Positions 55,601-63,830 of a stretch of DNA of 64,000 nt are shown piece by piece. The notes under the pieces are model-generated. The model was not told the origin of the DNA. It made no database searches and was given only the letters and a program-made list of their open reading frames with translations. A program made the position numbers and the translations under genes. The stretch is from Erythrobacteraceae bacterium CFH 75059. Its GTDB lineage: Bacteria > Pseudomonadota > Alphaproteobacteria > Sphingomonadales > Sphingomonadaceae. Position 1 is the stretch's first letter. Every line of letters starts with the position of its first letter. The stretch covers positions 186,001 through 250,000 of the forward strand of contig SJSR01000002.1 in assembly GCA_004331795.1 (NCBI GenBank). Direction: 5' to 3'.

Positions 55601-56017
55601 TCAGACGGTCGGGACGGGTGGGCCGCGCAAGGGCGGGCGCAGATGCGCCAGGTCGCGGACCGGCACGGACGGATGCGGCGCGCGTCCGGTCAGCAGGATG
55701 AAGAGGAGCGCCGCGGCCAGCAGCACAGCGTCGGCGCCGGCAAGAGCGGCCTGGCCGAGCCCCGAGAAGGCGCAGGGTTGCGGCTTGTTCTCAGGCTCCG
55801 GCTGCCCGCCGCCGGAATCGCGGCGGTTCGGAACGGCAATCTGCATTTCGCCGGGCATGTCGCCGGCGCCGGAGCAGATGGTGACCGTCAGGATGTGGTC
55901 GCCCGCGGCGGACACCATGACGCCGCCAGGTATCAGCGCCCGCGCCATCAGGCCGAGCGCGAGCAGCACCAGGGCGAGGCTGGTGTGCTGGCGTGACAGG
56001 ATGCGCAGGGCGGCCAT
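55601..56017 (-). CDS. DUF2946 family protein
   Basis: A 138-residue exported or membrane-anchored protein with one N-terminal hydrophobic helix, a periplasmic segment with VTICSGAGDM and QPCAFSGLGQ (two Cys), and a second hydrophobic helix. These match DUF2946, a family often next to copper-uptake TonB receptors. The function is unknown. A 122-base gap with a GCCGCC-GTGC-GGCGGC hairpin separates it from the receptor gene. Confidence 0.82.
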   Translation of the reverse strand: MAALRILSRQHTSLALVLLALGLMARALIPGGVMVSAAGDHILTVTICSGAGDMPGEMQIAVPNRRDSGGGQPEPENKPQPCAFSGLGQAALAGADAVLLAAALLFILLTGRAPHPSVPVRDLAHLRPPLRGPPVPTV

Positions 56018-56144
56018 CTGCCCGCGCCTTAACCCGGTGCGCGTGTCCTGTCACCGGGGAACAGCGGCGGCGGGTGCAATGCGGACACGCGCCGCGTCTT
56101 CGCCCGCCCCGCGGTGACACGCGCGGCCTGCGAGCAAAATCGAC

Positions 56145-56762
56145 TTACCGCTTGCGGGCGACGAGATCGATCAGCGCAGACATGCCGTCATGGCCCGTGC
56201 CTTCCACGATCACGCTGTCATGCGCGGTGAGCACGTCGATGTCCCAGTCGGCAAAGGCGTCGCGCAGCAGGGTTTCGGTGTACATCACGTCAGCAGAAGG
56301 CGGGCCGCCCGTGCCGAGCGCGAGCTGTTCAGGCCGGTACCCCTGCAGCAGCAGAAGGCCGCCGGGGCGCAGCGTGCGCGCGAACCCGCTGAAGATCCGG
56401 TCGCGCACGGGCGGCGGGGCGAACTGGATGAAGATGGCGACGACCGCGTCGAACGCCCCCTCCGGCCAGTCCCACTGCGCCAGATCGGCCAGCCGGTGCT
56501 CGACGGTGACACCGCGCCGCGCCGCCAGTTTCCCCGCCTTCTCGAGCGCGCGAGGCGAGACGTCGACGGCCAGCACCTCGTGGCCATGCTGCGCCAGGAA
56601 GACGCTGTTGCGGCCTTCGCCATCCGCCACCGCCAGCACCCGCGATCCGGGCGCGAGGCGATGGGCCTCCCGGGCGAGAAAGGCGTTGGGCGCCGTGCCA
56701 TAGACATAGTCGTCCGGCGCATACCGTTCATCCCAGAACTGCGCCTGCGCCGTGTCAGCCAC
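56145..56762 (-). CDS. Class I SAM-dependent methyltransferase (TehB-like)
   Basis: A 205-residue methyltransferase. FWDERY and YGTAPNAFLAREA open the fold; VLAVADGEGRNSVFLA is the SAM motif, and AVDVSPRALEKA the acidic loop. The pattern is that of TehB/thiopurine-methyltransferase-like proteins, which can methylate thiols, selenium or tellurium compounds. GTG 56762 is chosen because GGAGG ends eight bases upstream; TTG 56768 is too close to it. It follows the sulfur operon after 96 bases and may be linked functionally. Confidence 0.85.
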   Translation of the reverse strand: MADTAQAQFWDERYAPDDYVYGTAPNAFLAREAHRLAPGSRVLAVADGEGRNSVFLAQHGHEVLAVDVSPRALEKAGKLAARRGVTVEHRLADLAQWDWPEGAFDAVVAIFIQFAPPPVRDRIFSGFARTLRPGGLLLLQGYRPEQLALGTGGPPSADVMYTETLLRDAFADWDIDVLTAHDSVIVEGTGHDGMSALIDLVARKR

Positions 56763-56864
56763 GATCAAACCTCCAACCGTTCATTATGTCGCCGTCCATT
56801 CCTTAAATCAGCCCCGTGCAGCCGGATCGCCCGCGGGAAACGCCTGCGGGCGGCCCGCGGCCGG

Positions 56865-58688
56865 TCAGATCATCCCCCGCGCGGCATCGTCGACAGGCAA
56901 TTCGGGAGGACCGCCGTTGCTGGCGAGTTCCCGGAAGGCGCGGTCCTGGGACAGGAACACGCGGCCGTTGAGGGTGTCGAGGAAACGCGTGCGCTGCAGC
57001 CGGTCCATAACCGGCCCCTTCACCTCGGACAGGTGCAGGCCGATGCCCGCGTCGATCAGGCGGTGGTTGATCGCCTCGAGACTCTCCAGCCCCGATGCGT
57101 CAATCTCGTTCACCGCGCTGCACATCAGGATCACGTGCCGCACGGCGGGGCGGTCGGCGACCTGCTCCAGCACGTACTCCTCGAGCCAGCGGGCATTGAG
57201 ATAGGTCAGGCTCTCGTCGATGCGGATTGACAGGATATGCGGCACGGTGAACACGCTGTGCCGCTCGACATTGCGGAAGTGCTCGCTCTCCGGCACCCGC
57301 CCGACGATCGCCGCATGGGGGCGGCTGGCGCGCCACAGGTACAGCAGCAGGCCGACGGCCACGCCCGCGATCACGCCCATCTCCACTCCGGCGAGCAAGG
57401 TGGTGCCGATGGTCGCCATGTGCGCGGCGAAGTCGGCCTTGGAATAGCGCCACAGCCGGCCGGGCGTCCTGAGGTCCACGAGGCTCAGCACGGCGACGAT
57501 GATCGTCGCCGCCAGGGTGGCGATCGGCAGGTTGAACAGCAGGGGCGTGAGGAACAGGCCCGCCAGCGCGATCCCGACCGCGGTGAACGCTCCCGCCGCC
57601 GGCGTCTGTGCACCGGCGTCGAAATTGACCACCGACCGCGCAAACCCGCCCGTCACCGGATACCCGCCCGACAGGGCGCTGGCGATGTTGGAGGCGCCGA
57701 GGCCGATCAGTTCCTGATCGGGCGAGATCCGCTGCCGGCGCTTCGCCGCAAGGGTCTGCGCCACCGACACGCTCTCGACGAAGCCGATGATGGAAATGAG
57801 GAGCGCAGGCACCCAGAGCTGGGAAATGAGGGAAAGATCGGTTGAGGGAAGGGCGAAGGGGGGCAGGCCTTGCGGGATCGCCCCGACCACGTTGACGCCG
57901 CGCTCGCCCAGGTCCAGCAGGACGACGGCGAGGATGGTCACGGCAACCGCCACGACCGGCGCGATCTTGGCGCTGATGTCTGCGGCGCGCGCGCTCAGGC
58001 CGAGCTTCAAGAGCAGCGGCTTTGATCCCTTGCGCGCCCAGAACAGGAACAGCGTCGCCGGAATGCCGATCGCCATGGTCCACGGGTTGACCGAGCCGAT
58101 CGCTGACGCGAGGCTGCCCAGCATCTCGGGCCAGTTGTCGCCGCCGGCCGGAATGCCGAGGATGTGACCGAGCTGGCTGGTCGCGATGAGAAGGCCGCTG
58201 GCGCTGATGAAGCCGCTGATCACCGGATGCGACAGCAGGTTCGCCAGAAACCCGAGCCGCAGCATCCCCATCACCGCCAGCATCACCCCCGACAGCGCGG
58301 CAAGGGTGATGGCGGCTTCCAGATAGAGGGCGGTGCCCTGAGCGGCCACGGCTCCCGCCGCGCTGGCCGTCATCAGCGAAATGACCGCGACCGGGCCCAC
58401 GGCCAGGGTGCGGCTGGTGCCAAAGATCGCATAGGCCACCAGCGGCAGGATCGAGGCGTACAGACCCACAACCGGCGGCAGCCCGGCGAGCAGGGCGTAG
58501 GCGAGGCTCTGCGGGATCAGCATGATCGTGACGATGACCGCCGCGACCAGATCGTTCGTCAGGACATCCCTGTCATAGGTCCGGCCCCATTCGAGGATCG
58601 GCAGCACCTTTGCCAACCGGCCTGCACCCCCTGTGCGCGTTCCGGCCACGGCCCGTGCGCTCCGTCCCTGCGCCCCGCTGCTGCTCAT
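56865..58688 (-). CDS. SulP family anion transporter
   Basis: A 607-residue SulP/SLC26-type transporter with 12-14 helices and a C-terminal STAS domain (about 475-580). YASILPLVAYAIFGTSRTLAVGPVAV and AALSGGYPVTGGFARSVVN are the conserved transport motifs; the STAS domain has MCSAVNEIDASGLESLEA. It moves sulfate or related anions. As the last gene of the sulfide operon and coupled by TGATG to sulfide:quinone oxidoreductase, it probably exports or exchanges sulfite/sulfate made here. Confidence 0.93.
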   Translation of the reverse strand: MSSSGAQGRSARAVAGTRTGGAGRLAKVLPILEWGRTYDRDVLTNDLVAAVIVTIMLIPQSLAYALLAGLPPVVGLYASILPLVAYAIFGTSRTLAVGPVAVISLMTASAAGAVAAQGTALYLEAAITLAALSGVMLAVMGMLRLGFLANLLSHPVISGFISASGLLIATSQLGHILGIPAGGDNWPEMLGSLASAIGSVNPWTMAIGIPATLFLFWARKGSKPLLLKLGLSARAADISAKIAPVVAVAVTILAVVLLDLGERGVNVVGAIPQGLPPFALPSTDLSLISQLWVPALLISIIGFVESVSVAQTLAAKRRQRISPDQELIGLGASNIASALSGGYPVTGGFARSVVNFDAGAQTPAAGAFTAVGIALAGLFLTPLLFNLPIATLAATIIVAVLSLVDLRTPGRLWRYSKADFAAHMATIGTTLLAGVEMGVIAGVAVGLLLYLWRASRPHAAIVGRVPESEHFRNVERHSVFTVPHILSIRIDESLTYLNARWLEEYVLEQVADRPAVRHVILMCSAVNEIDASGLESLEAINHRLIDAGIGLHLSEVKGPVMDRLQRTRFLDTLNGRVFLSQDRAFRELASNGGPPELPVDDAARGMI

Positions 58689-59917
58689 CAAGCCGCGTTC
58701 TTGAGCGCGGGCTTGGCGAGCCATTCATGGCCCTTGAGCATGCCGTTCCAGTAGATCCACGGCAGCGCCTCGGACTTGAGCAGCCATGCCAGCCGGCTTG
58801 GACGCGTGCTGTCGATGAGCCAGCGCGGGAAGCTGGGGAGCAGCTTGCCGTCATAACCGAACTCGGCCAGCACGATCTTGCCGCGCTCCACCGTCAGCGG
58901 GCAGGAGCCATAACCGTCGTAGCGCGCGACCGGCGCGCCGCCGTCCAGCACCGCCAGGGCGTTGACCGCGACGATCGGGGCCTGCTTGCGAGCCGCGGCG
59001 GCGGTCTTGGCGTTGGGCATGGATCCGGCATCTCCGACGGCGAAGACATCGGGATAGGCGACATGCTGAAGCGTGAACTTGTCCACATCGACGAAGCCGC
59101 TGTCCGCAGCCAGCGGACTGTCGGCGACAAACGCCGGGGCCACTTGGGGCGGCACGACATGGAGCATGTCGAAGGGCCGGGCGGTCTCGCCGTTCTCCGT
59201 CTCGAAAGTGGCCAGGCGCGCCGGACCGTCCACGGCCTTCAGATTGGATTGCAGGTTGAGATGGATGCCATACGTCTCGACATAGTCCATCAGGGCCGGG
59301 ACATACTCCTTGACCCCGAACAGGGCGGCGCCGGCGTTGTGGAACTCCACCTCGATGTCGCCGAGAACGCCGCGATCGCGCCACGCGTCGCAGGACAGGT
59401 ACATGGCCTTCTGCGGCGCGCCCGCGCACTTGATCGGCATCGGCGGCTGGCTGAACAGTGCGCGGCCTTGACGCAAACGCTGCACCAGATCCCAGGTGTA
59501 GGGGGCCAGGTCATAGCGGTAATTGGACGTCACTCCGTTCCGGCCGAGCGTGTCCTCCAGCCCCTCGATCTTTTCCCAGGCCAGGCGAAGCCCGCACGCG
59601 ACCACCAGGATGCGGTAGCCGACCGTCGCCCCGTCGCTCAGGGTGATTTGCCGGTCTTCGGGCTGGAAGCTCGCCGCCGCCTGCCGGATCCACCGGACGC
59701 CCTTGGGCATGACGCTTGCCATCGGTCGCCGCGTCGTCTCGGCATCGAACACACCGGCACCGACCATGGTCCAGCCAGGCTGGTAGTAGTGGTGTTCCGC
59801 CGGCTCGACGACGGCAATGTCCAGTTCGGGCCGCCGGGCCAGCAGAGAACTGGCGGTTGCAAGCCCCGCGGCCCCGCCGCCGATGATGACGATGTCGTGT
59901 GTCGTGCGTGTTGCCAT
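58688..59917 (-). CDS. sqr: Sulfide:quinone oxidoreductase, type II-like
   Basis: A 409-residue FAD enzyme that oxidises sulfide to sulfane sulfur and passes electrons to quinone. The FAD motif is IIGGGAAGLATASS (11-24); the redox cysteines are Cys164 (IKCAGAPQK) and Cys339 (GYGSCPLT), the pair used by type II (mitochondrial-like) SQR, without the third N-terminal Cys of type I. FAVGDAGSMPNAKT is the second FAD motif. GGAGTGGGAGAG precedes the ATG. Sulfane sulfur acceptor is likely glutathione. Confidence 0.93.
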   Translation of the reverse strand: MATRTTHDIVIIGGGAAGLATASSLLARRPELDIAVVEPAEHHYYQPGWTMVGAGVFDAETTRRPMASVMPKGVRWIRQAAASFQPEDRQITLSDGATVGYRILVVACGLRLAWEKIEGLEDTLGRNGVTSNYRYDLAPYTWDLVQRLRQGRALFSQPPMPIKCAGAPQKAMYLSCDAWRDRGVLGDIEVEFHNAGAALFGVKEYVPALMDYVETYGIHLNLQSNLKAVDGPARLATFETENGETARPFDMLHVVPPQVAPAFVADSPLAADSGFVDVDKFTLQHVAYPDVFAVGDAGSMPNAKTAAAARKQAPIVAVNALAVLDGGAPVARYDGYGSCPLTVERGKIVLAEFGYDGKLLPSFPRWLIDSTRPSRLAWLLKSEALPWIYWNGMLKGHEWLAKPALKNAA

Positions 59918-59938
59918 CGGGTCTCTCCCACTCCGAGC

Positions 59939-60352
59939 CTAGGTCTTGATCCGCGCCGCAAGGGACGACAGGTCATAGCCGGCCTCTTTCGCCAGCCGCA
60001 GCCGTTCTTCCGGACTCCTGTTCGCGGGATTGGCCAGCGTCTCGAGCGAGATCGCCCGTGTCCCGGTGCGACAGAAGGCAAGCGTCTTCTTCGCCTCGCC
60101 CTGCCGCACCGCCCGGAAGGCGGAAACCGCATCCTCGGGAAAAGCGCCGCCCGACACCGGGATGTGGTGGAAGGTCATGCCGGCGGCATTTGCCGCTGCG
60201 CGCATCTCTTGGGCCGTCGGCTGCCCCTCCTCCTCGCCGTCGGGGCGGTTGGAGATGAGCACCCGGTAGCCGGACCGGGCAAGCTCGGGCAGGTCTTCGG
60301 GCGCGATCTGCGGCGCGACGGAGAACGTGTCGTCGATCGGGCGAATGTTCAT
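59939..60352 (-). CDS. TIGR01244 / DUF442 sulfur transferase-phosphatase domain protein
   Basis: A 137-residue DSP-like protein. LAFCRTGTRA holds the CxxGxR catalytic loop (Cys94). The family is the N-terminal module of Blh, the persulfide dioxygenase of the BigR operon in plant-associated bacteria, where it is thought to act as a sulfurtransferase. Here it is a separate gene, and the dioxygenase module lies five genes upstream. It shares one base with the preceding YeeE-type gene (TGATG). Confidence 0.9.
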   Translation of the reverse strand: MNIRPIDDTFSVAPQIAPEDLPELARSGYRVLISNRPDGEEEGQPTAQEMRAAANAAGMTFHHIPVSGGAFPEDAVSAFRAVRQGEAKKTLAFCRTGTRAISLETLANPANRSPEERLRLAKEAGYDLSSLAARIKT

Positions 60353-60771
60353 CAGGATGACCTTTCCGTGAGGCGGACGATCCCCATGCCGGCCAGCAGG
60401 GCAAGCACGAACACGGCTGCAGAGGCGGGGGCGATGGCCAGAGCGGCGACGCCCGGCCCGGGACACAGACCCGCGATGCCCCAGCCGATGCCGAACAGGG
60501 CCGCACCGATGATCAGCTTCGGGGTCAGGTCGGTGCGGTCCGGCAGGGCGAACTTCTCCGCAAACAGCGGCCGCCGCATCCCCGGAACGAAGCGCCACGC
60601 GATCGCCATGACGATGACGGCGCCCCCCATGACGAAGGCAAGCGTCGGATCCCACGCGCCGAACAGGTCGAGGAAGCCGCGCACCCTGGCCGGATCGGTC
60701 ATCCCTCCGAGCGCCAGACCGGCACCGAACAGCGTCCCCGAGACGAGCGGCGGAACGATGCGGCGGCTCAT
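60352..60771 (-). CDS. DUF6691 / YeeE-YedE half-transporter
   Basis: A 139-residue membrane protein with four helices and the GLCPGPG motif of the YeeE/YedE family. These proteins take up or export sulfur species such as thiosulfate through a line of cysteines. This is the short C-terminal-like half. Paired with the gene at 60971-61417 it recalls split PmpA/PmpB systems. Coupled by ATGA to DUF2892. Confidence 0.88.
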   Translation of the reverse strand: MSRRIVPPLVSGTLFGAGLALGGMTDPARVRGFLDLFGAWDPTLAFVMGGAVIVMAIAWRFVPGMRRPLFAEKFALPDRTDLTPKLIIGAALFGIGWGIAGLCPGPGVAALAIAPASAAVFVLALLAGMGIVRLTERSS

Positions 60772-60974
60772 CGCGAACCGCCACAGGTGTTGAGGCCGAG
60801 GAGCCTGTAGGCGGGACAGAACCCCACCAAAGCGGTGCCGGCAAGCACCGCGGCCGCCACCAGACCGATGAACCCGTCCGCGCCCGGCAGCGCGCCGGCA
60901 AAGAACAGCAGCAGCAGGAGCGCCGCAAGCACCAGCCTGAAGATGCGGTCGAAGCCGCCGATGTTTCTGCTCAT
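60768..60974 (-). CDS. DUF2892 (YgaP-like inner membrane) protein
   Basis: A 68-residue protein with two membrane helices and an N-terminal [12 protein letters not shown] that matches DUF2892, the membrane domain of rhodanese YgaP. The terminal motif [14 protein letters not shown] carries two Cys that may carry sulfur. It sits between the two YeeE-type halves and is coupled to both by ATGA overlaps. Confidence 0.88.
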   Translation of the reverse strand: MSRNIGGFDRIFRLVLAALLLLLFFAGALPGADGFIGLVAAAVLAGTALVGFCPAYRLLGLNTCGGSR

Positions 60975-61417
60975 AGCACGTCGATTCCCAACAGGTTCAT
61001 GACCGCCACGGTTCCGATGCCGAAGGCCATGAAGACAGCGGTGGCGACCAGCGACCGACGCGACAGGCGGCTGACACCGCAGACACCGTGGCCGCTGGTG
61101 CAGCCGCTCCCCAGCCTTGTGCCGATCCCGACCAGCAGCCCGGCAATCGCAAGGGTGACGGGATTGGCGAACCGCGCATCGATCCCCCCGCTCAGCAAGG
61201 CGACCACGAGCGCGCCGAGCGGCAGGCCGAGCACGAACGCCCACGCCCCGTCGCGCGAAATGCCGCCATCGCTCAGACCCACGGCCCGCGCGGTGATTCC
61301 CGAAACCCCCGCGATCCGACCGGCGCCGAGCAGCATGAGCGCCGCCGCCAGGCCGATCAGCACACCGCCCGCGAGCCCGGCAAGCGGCGCCGCGTCAGGA
61401 AAGCCGGGCAGCGTCAT
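60971..61417 (-). CDS. YeeE/YedE family half-transporter
   Basis: A 148-residue membrane protein with four helices. [16 protein letters not shown] is the hallmark motif with two cysteines used for sulfur-species passage. It is the N-terminal-like half and, with the DUF6691 protein, probably forms the complete channel. Coupled to the persulfide dioxygenase-like gene upstream and DUF2892 downstream, each by four bases. Confidence 0.9.
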   Translation of the reverse strand: MTLPGFPDAAPLAGLAGGVLIGLAAALMLLGAGRIAGVSGITARAVGLSDGGISRDGAWAFVLGLPLGALVVALLSGGIDARFANPVTLAIAGLLVGIGTRLGSGCTSGHGVCGVSRLSRRSLVATAVFMAFGIGTVAVMNLLGIDVL

Positions 61418-62343
61418 ACCGCGTTCACCGGAATCTTGATGTAGCTGACGCCGTTGTCTTCCGGCTCGGGCAGACGCCCGCCGCGGATGTTGACCTGCAC
61501 GGAAGGCATGATGAGGTTGGGCATGGCAAGAGTGCGGTCGCGTTCCGTCCGCATCTTCACGAACTCCTCTTCCGTCACGCCGTCCCTGACGTGGATGTTG
61601 CCCTTCCGCTGCAGCCCGACCGTGGTCTCCCAGGCGTATTCGTCACGTCCCGGCGCCTTGTAGTCGTGACACAGGAACAGCCGCGTGTCTTCGGGCAGCG
61701 AGAGCAGCCGGCGGATCGAGCGGAACAGCTGCCCCGCATCGCCGCCGGGGAAGTCGGCCCGCGCCGTGCCGAAATCGGGCATGAAGATCGTATCCCCGAC
61801 GAAAGCGGCGTCGCCGATGATAAACGCCATGTCGGCGGGTGTGTGCCCCGGCACGTGCAGCGCGATGCCTTCCAGCTCGCCAAGGCGGAAGGTCTCGCCG
61901 TCTTCGAACAGCACGTCGAACTGGGAACCATCCCGCTCGAACTCGGTGCCGGCATTGAACAGCTTGCCGAACACTTCCTGGACGCGGATGATCTCCCTGC
62001 CGATCGCGAGCTTTCCGCCCAGACGTTCCTGCAGATAGGGCGCGGCGGAAATGTGATCGGCGTGGGCGTGGGTCTCGATGAGCCAGGTTACCTTCAGGTC
62101 ATTGGCCGTGACGTACTCGATGATTCGGTCAGCCGAGCGGTGAGACGTCCGCCCCGCAGCCGCCTCGTAATCGAGCACGGAGTCGATGATGGCCGCCTCC
62201 CGGGTGGACGGATCATGGACGACGTAGGACACCGTGTTCGTCGCTTCGTCGAAGAAGCCGGCAATCGACGGCCGCAGCCGCTGATCAACCTGCGCGCGGC
62301 GGATCTGCTCGGCCGCGAGGGAAAGGGAACGATCGGAACTCAT
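61414..62343 (-). CDS. MBL-fold persulfide dioxygenase-like protein (paralog 2)
   Basis: A 309-residue protein of the ETHE1/Blh group. Metal ligands THAHADH (His92, His94, Asp96, His97), VPGHTPAD and FLCHDYK are present, as is the C-terminal [12 protein letters not shown]. About 25 extra N-terminal residues ([14 protein letters not shown]) distinguish it from paralog 1. It probably oxidises glutathione persulfide, made by SQR, to sulfite. First gene of the operon, 22 bases after the predicted transcript start. Confidence 0.9.
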   Translation of the reverse strand: MSSDRSLSLAAEQIRRAQVDQRLRPSIAGFFDEATNTVSYVVHDPSTREAAIIDSVLDYEAAAGRTSHRSADRIIEYVTANDLKVTWLIETHAHADHISAAPYLQERLGGKLAIGREIIRVQEVFGKLFNAGTEFERDGSQFDVLFEDGETFRLGELEGIALHVPGHTPADMAFIIGDAAFVGDTIFMPDFGTARADFPGGDAGQLFRSIRRLLSLPEDTRLFLCHDYKAPGRDEYAWETTVGLQRKGNIHVRDGVTEEEFVKMRTERDRTLAMPNLIMPSVQVNIRGGRLPEPEDNGVSYIKIPVNAV

Positions 62344-62361
62344 GGAAACGATACTCCGCTT

Positions 62362-62380
62362 ACATAAATCGTTTATATGT
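62362..62380. promoter_or_regulatory. AT-rich dyad, candidate ArsR-family operator
   Basis: An AT-rich inverted repeat with core ATAAA-TCG-TTTAT (62364-62376) flanked by AC and ATGT. It covers the -10 box of the minus-strand promoter and is 35 bases from the peroxiredoxin ATG. BigR and SqrR bind AT-rich sites overlapping promoters in the same way, so the ArsR-family protein encoded nearby is the obvious candidate regulator. Confidence 0.55.
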
Positions 62381-62399
62381 CTTGTTTTCCAACTGTCAA
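62372..62399 (-). promoter_or_regulatory. Predicted sigma70-type promoter of the sulfur operon
   Basis: On the minus strand: -35 TTGACA (62399-62394), 16-base spacer, -10 TATAAA (62377-62372). This is the best consensus match seen in the window. Transcription would begin near 62365, giving a 22-base leader before the ATG at 62343. A weaker plus-strand pair, TTGTTT (62382) and TATGAA (62404), would give an almost leaderless peroxiredoxin mRNA. Confidence 0.72.
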
Positions 62400-62414
62400 G
62401 TGGTATGAAGCGGC

Positions 62415-63086
62415 ATGGATCCTGCGCTTTCCATTCCTTCCGACTCGCGTGCGGCGCCGTGTGGCGGGCTGCGGATCGGTGACCATGCTCCCGACTTCAC
62501 GGCGCGAAGCACCGCGGGCGACGTCCGCCTGTCGGATTTCCGGGGTCGGTGGCTGATCCTGTTTTCCCATCCGGCGGATTTCACGCCCGTGTGCACGACC
62601 GAATTCGTCGCTCTGGCTCGGGAGGCCGATGCCTTCGCGCGGCGGGACTGCGCGCTGATGGCCCTGTCGGTCGACAGCCTGTTTTCGCACTTCGCCTGGC
62701 TGCGGCTGATCCGCGACCGGTTCGATCTCGAGGTGCGGTTCCCCATCGTCGAAGATCCCACGCTGGTGATCGGCCGCGCCTACGGGATGGTCGCGCCGCA
62801 GGACAGCGACAGCTCCACCGTCAGGACGACGTTCTTCATCGACCCGGACGGCATCATCCGGGCGATGACGTGCTACCCGACCAATGTCGGCCGTTCGGTC
62901 CCGGAGATGCTGCGCCTGCTCGATGCGCTGCAGGCGGTCGATGGGGCGCCGGTGCTTGCTCCGGCGAACTGGGCGCCGGGTGAGGCTCTGCTGCGTCAGC
63001 CGAGCGCGACGCTGGAGGATGTGTTCGCAGCCCCGGACCAGACCAGCTGGTTCATGCGCGAGGCGACGGGGCGCACGCGGCCGTGA
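62415..63086 (+). CDS. 1-Cys peroxiredoxin (Prx6 type)
   Basis: A 223-residue peroxiredoxin. The peroxidatic Cys60 is in PVCTTEF, and the long C-terminal arm without a resolving Cys marks the Prx6 (1-Cys) group. It reduces peroxides, and by inference could reduce persulfidated or peroxidised species during sulfide stress. It diverges from the sulfur operon and is coupled to the ArsR gene by GTGA. Confidence 0.9.
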   Translation: MDPALSIPSDSRAAPCGGLRIGDHAPDFTARSTAGDVRLSDFRGRWLILFSHPADFTPVCTTEFVALAREADAFARRDCALMALSVDSLFSHFAWLRLIRDRFDLEVRFPIVEDPTLVIGRAYGMVAPQDSDSSTVRTTFFIDPDGIIRAMTCYPTNVGRSVPEMLRLLDALQAVDGAPVLAPANWAPGEALLRQPSATLEDVFAAPDQTSWFMREATGRTRP

Positions 63087-63421
63087 CGGATGATGCGCTG
63101 GTGGAAGGGCTCAAGGCCGTCGCGCACCCGCTTCGCCTGCGGATCCTCAGGGCGCTGACGGGGGCTGAACGCAATGTCGGGGAGATCGACGCCGTCGCGC
63201 AGATCGGGCAGCCGATGCTGTCACAGCAGCTCGCCGTGCTCCGTGGTGCCGGGCTGGTGCAGACGCGCAGGGAAGCCAAGCTGGTGTTCTACCGGATCGA
63301 CGAAGCGCGCCTGTCCGCACTGTCGCAGATGCTCGACCAGCTGCATGGCGGCTCCGCCGCGCCATCCCCAGAAGTGCGCAGAAACGCGACCGGGGCAGCC
63401 CGGTTCGCACGAATGGCATAG
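63083..63421 (+). CDS. ArsR/SmtB family regulator, BigR-like but lacking cysteine
   Basis: A 112-residue winged-helix repressor. GLKAVAHPLRLRILRAL, QPMLSQQLAVLRGAGLV and RREAKLVFYRI match BigR/SqrR, the persulfide-sensing ArsR group. However, there is not one cysteine in the protein, while BigR and SqrR sense persulfide through a pair of Cys (about positions 41 and 107). The last 20 residues are Arg/Ala-rich. Start is GTG 63083 overlapping the peroxiredoxin stop. Confidence 0.88.
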   Translation: MTDDALVEGLKAVAHPLRLRILRALTGAERNVGEIDAVAQIGQPMLSQQLAVLRGAGLVQTRREAKLVFYRIDEARLSALSQMLDQLHGGSAAPSPEVRRNATGAARFARMA

Positions 63422-63554
63422 CGCTGTTCGGGCTCGACAGGCCCCCGACGTCGTTCACCGCCGCGGAAACGCACCGGCAGCGTTCCGCAATCCTTCTTAC
63501 TTGGTGGTTGCAAGCCGAAGATCGAGGCAGGGAGCCTGCGAGATTTCGGAGCGA

Positions 63555-63634
<80 letters not shown>

Positions 63635-63664
63635 ACACCTTCGGGCGGTGCCGCTGCGATCCGG

Positions 63665-63737
63665 TGGGCCCGGCAGGATTCGAACCCGCGACCTAGCCGT
63701 TATGAGCGGCCAGCTCTAACCGCTGAGCTACAGGCCC
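63665..63737 (-). tRNA. tRNA-Ile2 (anticodon CAT, lysidine-modified)
   Basis: A 73-base cloverleaf: acceptor GGGCCTG with CGGGCCC, D-stem AGCTCAGCGGTTAGAGC, anticodon loop CTCATAA. The D-loop and overall pattern match tRNA-Ile2, whose C34 is changed by TilS so that it reads AUA; an elongator tRNA-Met cannot be fully excluded. CCA is not encoded, unlike the neighbouring tRNA-Pro. Confidence 0.85.
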
Positions 63738-63771
63738 GGTGGAGCCCCGGATCGGCGCTGCGCGTAGCGGG

Positions 63772-63829
63772 CGGGAGGCGCCATGGCAAGCATGCGCGGC
63801 GCACGACGGCCGCGACACGCCGCCTCCCG
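63772..63829. other. Spaced inverted repeat between histidine kinase and tRNA genes
   Basis: CGGGAGGCG (63772-63780) and CGCCTCCCG (63821-63829) form a perfect nine-pair inverted repeat with a 40-base loop, starting two bases past the kinase stop. It may help terminate the kinase transcript; no T-run follows. Confidence 0.3.
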
Positions 63830-63830
63830 T

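Noticed and set aside
53628-56117. 829-codon plus-strand frame opposite the TonB receptor
   Set aside because: Composition is Arg/Ala/Gly with no family; it spans two real minus-strand genes and the gap between them, which is expected from high GC.
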